Positions 14,142 to 14,842 of a stretch of 14,842 nt of DNA are shown here, piece by piece (position 1 is the stretch's first letter; each line of letters begins with the position of its first letter). The stretch spans positions 1 through 14,842 of the forward strand of contig JAEWJD010000214.1 in NCBI GenBank assembly GCA_023386765.1. The letters are read 5' to 3'. This DNA is from Pseudomonadota bacterium (GTDB taxonomy: Bacteria; Pseudomonadota; Gammaproteobacteria; Burkholderiales; Burkholderiaceae_B). A program made the translations under genes and the position numbers. The notes beneath the pieces were generated by a model, which made no database searches, was not told the origin of the DNA, and saw only the letters and a program-made list of their open reading frames with translations.

Positions 14142-14842
14142 ATGAAGCGTTGGGGAGCGGCGGCGCCGTTGTTGGCGTTTTGCGTGGGGGTGGCACAGTG
14201 CCAGGGGTGGCCGGAGCTGCGGCCGTTGTGGGTGGCCTGCGGGGTCTGGGCGGCGGGCTTGCTGGCTGGGTGGGCGGTAAGCCGGCGCCAGGCCGCCTGG
14301 GGGGGCGCACAGGGGCGCGCCTGGTGGCGGGTAGCCCTGGCGTTGTGGTTGGGCGCAGTGTGGGCGGCGGGATGGGCGCAATGGCGTCTGGGCGAGCGGC
14401 TGGCCGATGCCGCCGATGACCAGATTTTCGCCTTGCCGCTCACGATTGCCAGCCTGGCGCAGGGCGATGCGTCGGCGCGGCAATTCCTGGCGCAGGTGAA
14501 CGCGCCGCGCCCGGCCGGCGTGCCGGCCCGGCTGGCGGTGACCTGGCGCGCCTTGCCGGGAGATGCGCGCGGCGTGCCGGCACTGATCCCCGGCGAGCAA
14601 TGGCGCATGGTGCTGGTACTGCGCCAGCCCTACGGCCATGTCAATCCGCAGGGGCCGGATCGGGAGGCGCGCTGGTTTGCCGAAGGCGTGGGGGCGACGG
14701 CCACGGTGCGCGGCACCCCGCGCCGGCTGGCGCCAGCCAGTGGCCATTGGATCGACCGCGCACGCCATGCCGTGCGCGAGCGCCTGCGCGCGGCGGTGGG
14801 CGAGCAGCGCTACACCGGGGTGCTGATCGCCCTGGTCATGGG
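14142..14842 (+). CDS. comEC: ComEC/Rec2 DNA-uptake channel protein, N-terminal part
   Basis: ComEC is the inner-membrane channel that carries single-stranded DNA into the cytoplasm during natural transformation. About 233 codons are present and the frame is still open at the window end. The sequence starts MKRWGAAAPLLAFCVGVAQ, has Trp-rich hydrophobic segments (~8-20, ~28-47, ~65-80), then the soluble N-terminal (DUF4131-type) domain with LPLTIASLAQ, ARLAVTWRALPG, PGEQWRMVLVLRQPYGHVNP and GVGATATVRG, and finally RYTGVLIALVMG, where the Competence membrane domain begins. Start ATG 14142 has GAAAGG just upstream; an in-frame GTG at 14121 is also possible. A terminator precedes it, so it should have its own promoter, which I could not identify convincingly. 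Confidence 0.88.
   Translation, partial: MKRWGAAAPLLAFCVGVAQCQGWPELRPLWVACGVWAAGLLAGWAVSRRQAAWGGAQGRAWWRVALALWLGAVWAAGWAQWRLGERLADAADDQIFALPLTIASLAQGDASARQFLAQVNAPRPAGVPARLAVTWRALPGDARGVPALIPGEQWRMVLVLRQPYGHVNPQGPDREARWFAEGVGATATVRGTPRRLAPASGHWIDRARHAVRERLRAAVGEQRYTGVLIALVM

Noticed and set aside
1..14842. CRISPR arrays, tRNA or rRNA genes, insertion sequences, prophage genes
   Set aside because: No regularly spaced repeats, no RNA-gene signatures, and no transposase, integrase or phage proteins were seen on either strand.

Overview
The window looks like chromosome from a high-GC betaproteobacterium of the Alcaligenaceae (Bordetella/Achromobacter type). This is inferred from base composition, the rpfE-recJ-prfB and lolC-lolD-tatD blocks, a single LolC/E-type protein, and an orphan Bug-family binding protein (a family named in Bordetella). 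The species is not determined.

Layout. (1) 1-2880, minus strand: rpfE-like gene, recJ, and the 5' end of prfB, which carries the classical RF2 programmed +1 frameshift. (2) 2981-6828, plus strand: lolC and lolD (8-bp overlap, lipoprotein export), a TatD-family hydrolase, a small S4-domain RNA-binding protein, and a membrane-anchored Mrr-like domain protein whose nuclease lysine is replaced. (3) 7003-8631, plus strand: a DUF3313-type lipoprotein behind a terminator-like leader hairpin, then an exported prephenate-dehydratase-like protein with an altered active-site motif. (4) 8786-13905: a catabolic-looking island. It holds a class III CoA-transferase, a convergent LysR regulator, and, divergent from the regulator, a MaoC-type hydratase translationally coupled to a second class III CoA-transferase resembling mesaconyl-CoA C1-C4 transferase (Mct), then a Bug periplasmic binding protein and a rho-independent terminator. 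(5) 14142-end, plus strand: N-terminal part of comEC, cut by the window edge and still open at its 3' end.

How the parts may work together. Two intergenic regions, one before the first CoA-transferase and one between lysR and maoC, share a 36-base sequence (26/36 identical, no gaps) ending in a TTGT that could be part of a -35 element. The simplest reading is that the LysR protein binds both and controls both transcription units as one regulon. The enzymes would then activate a small organic acid to its CoA thioester, hydrate it, and possibly move CoA between its two carboxylates, with the Bug protein capturing the substrate. A C5 dicarboxylate such as mesaconate, itaconate or citramalate is the best guess; no lyase is encoded in the window.

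The divergent rpfE/lolC intergenic region is notable because each gene has a -10-like hexamer ending exactly six bases before its start codon, so both mRNAs may be leaderless. No rRNA, tRNA, CRISPR, insertion sequence or prophage gene was seen, and no gene-free stretch exceeds 300 bases.
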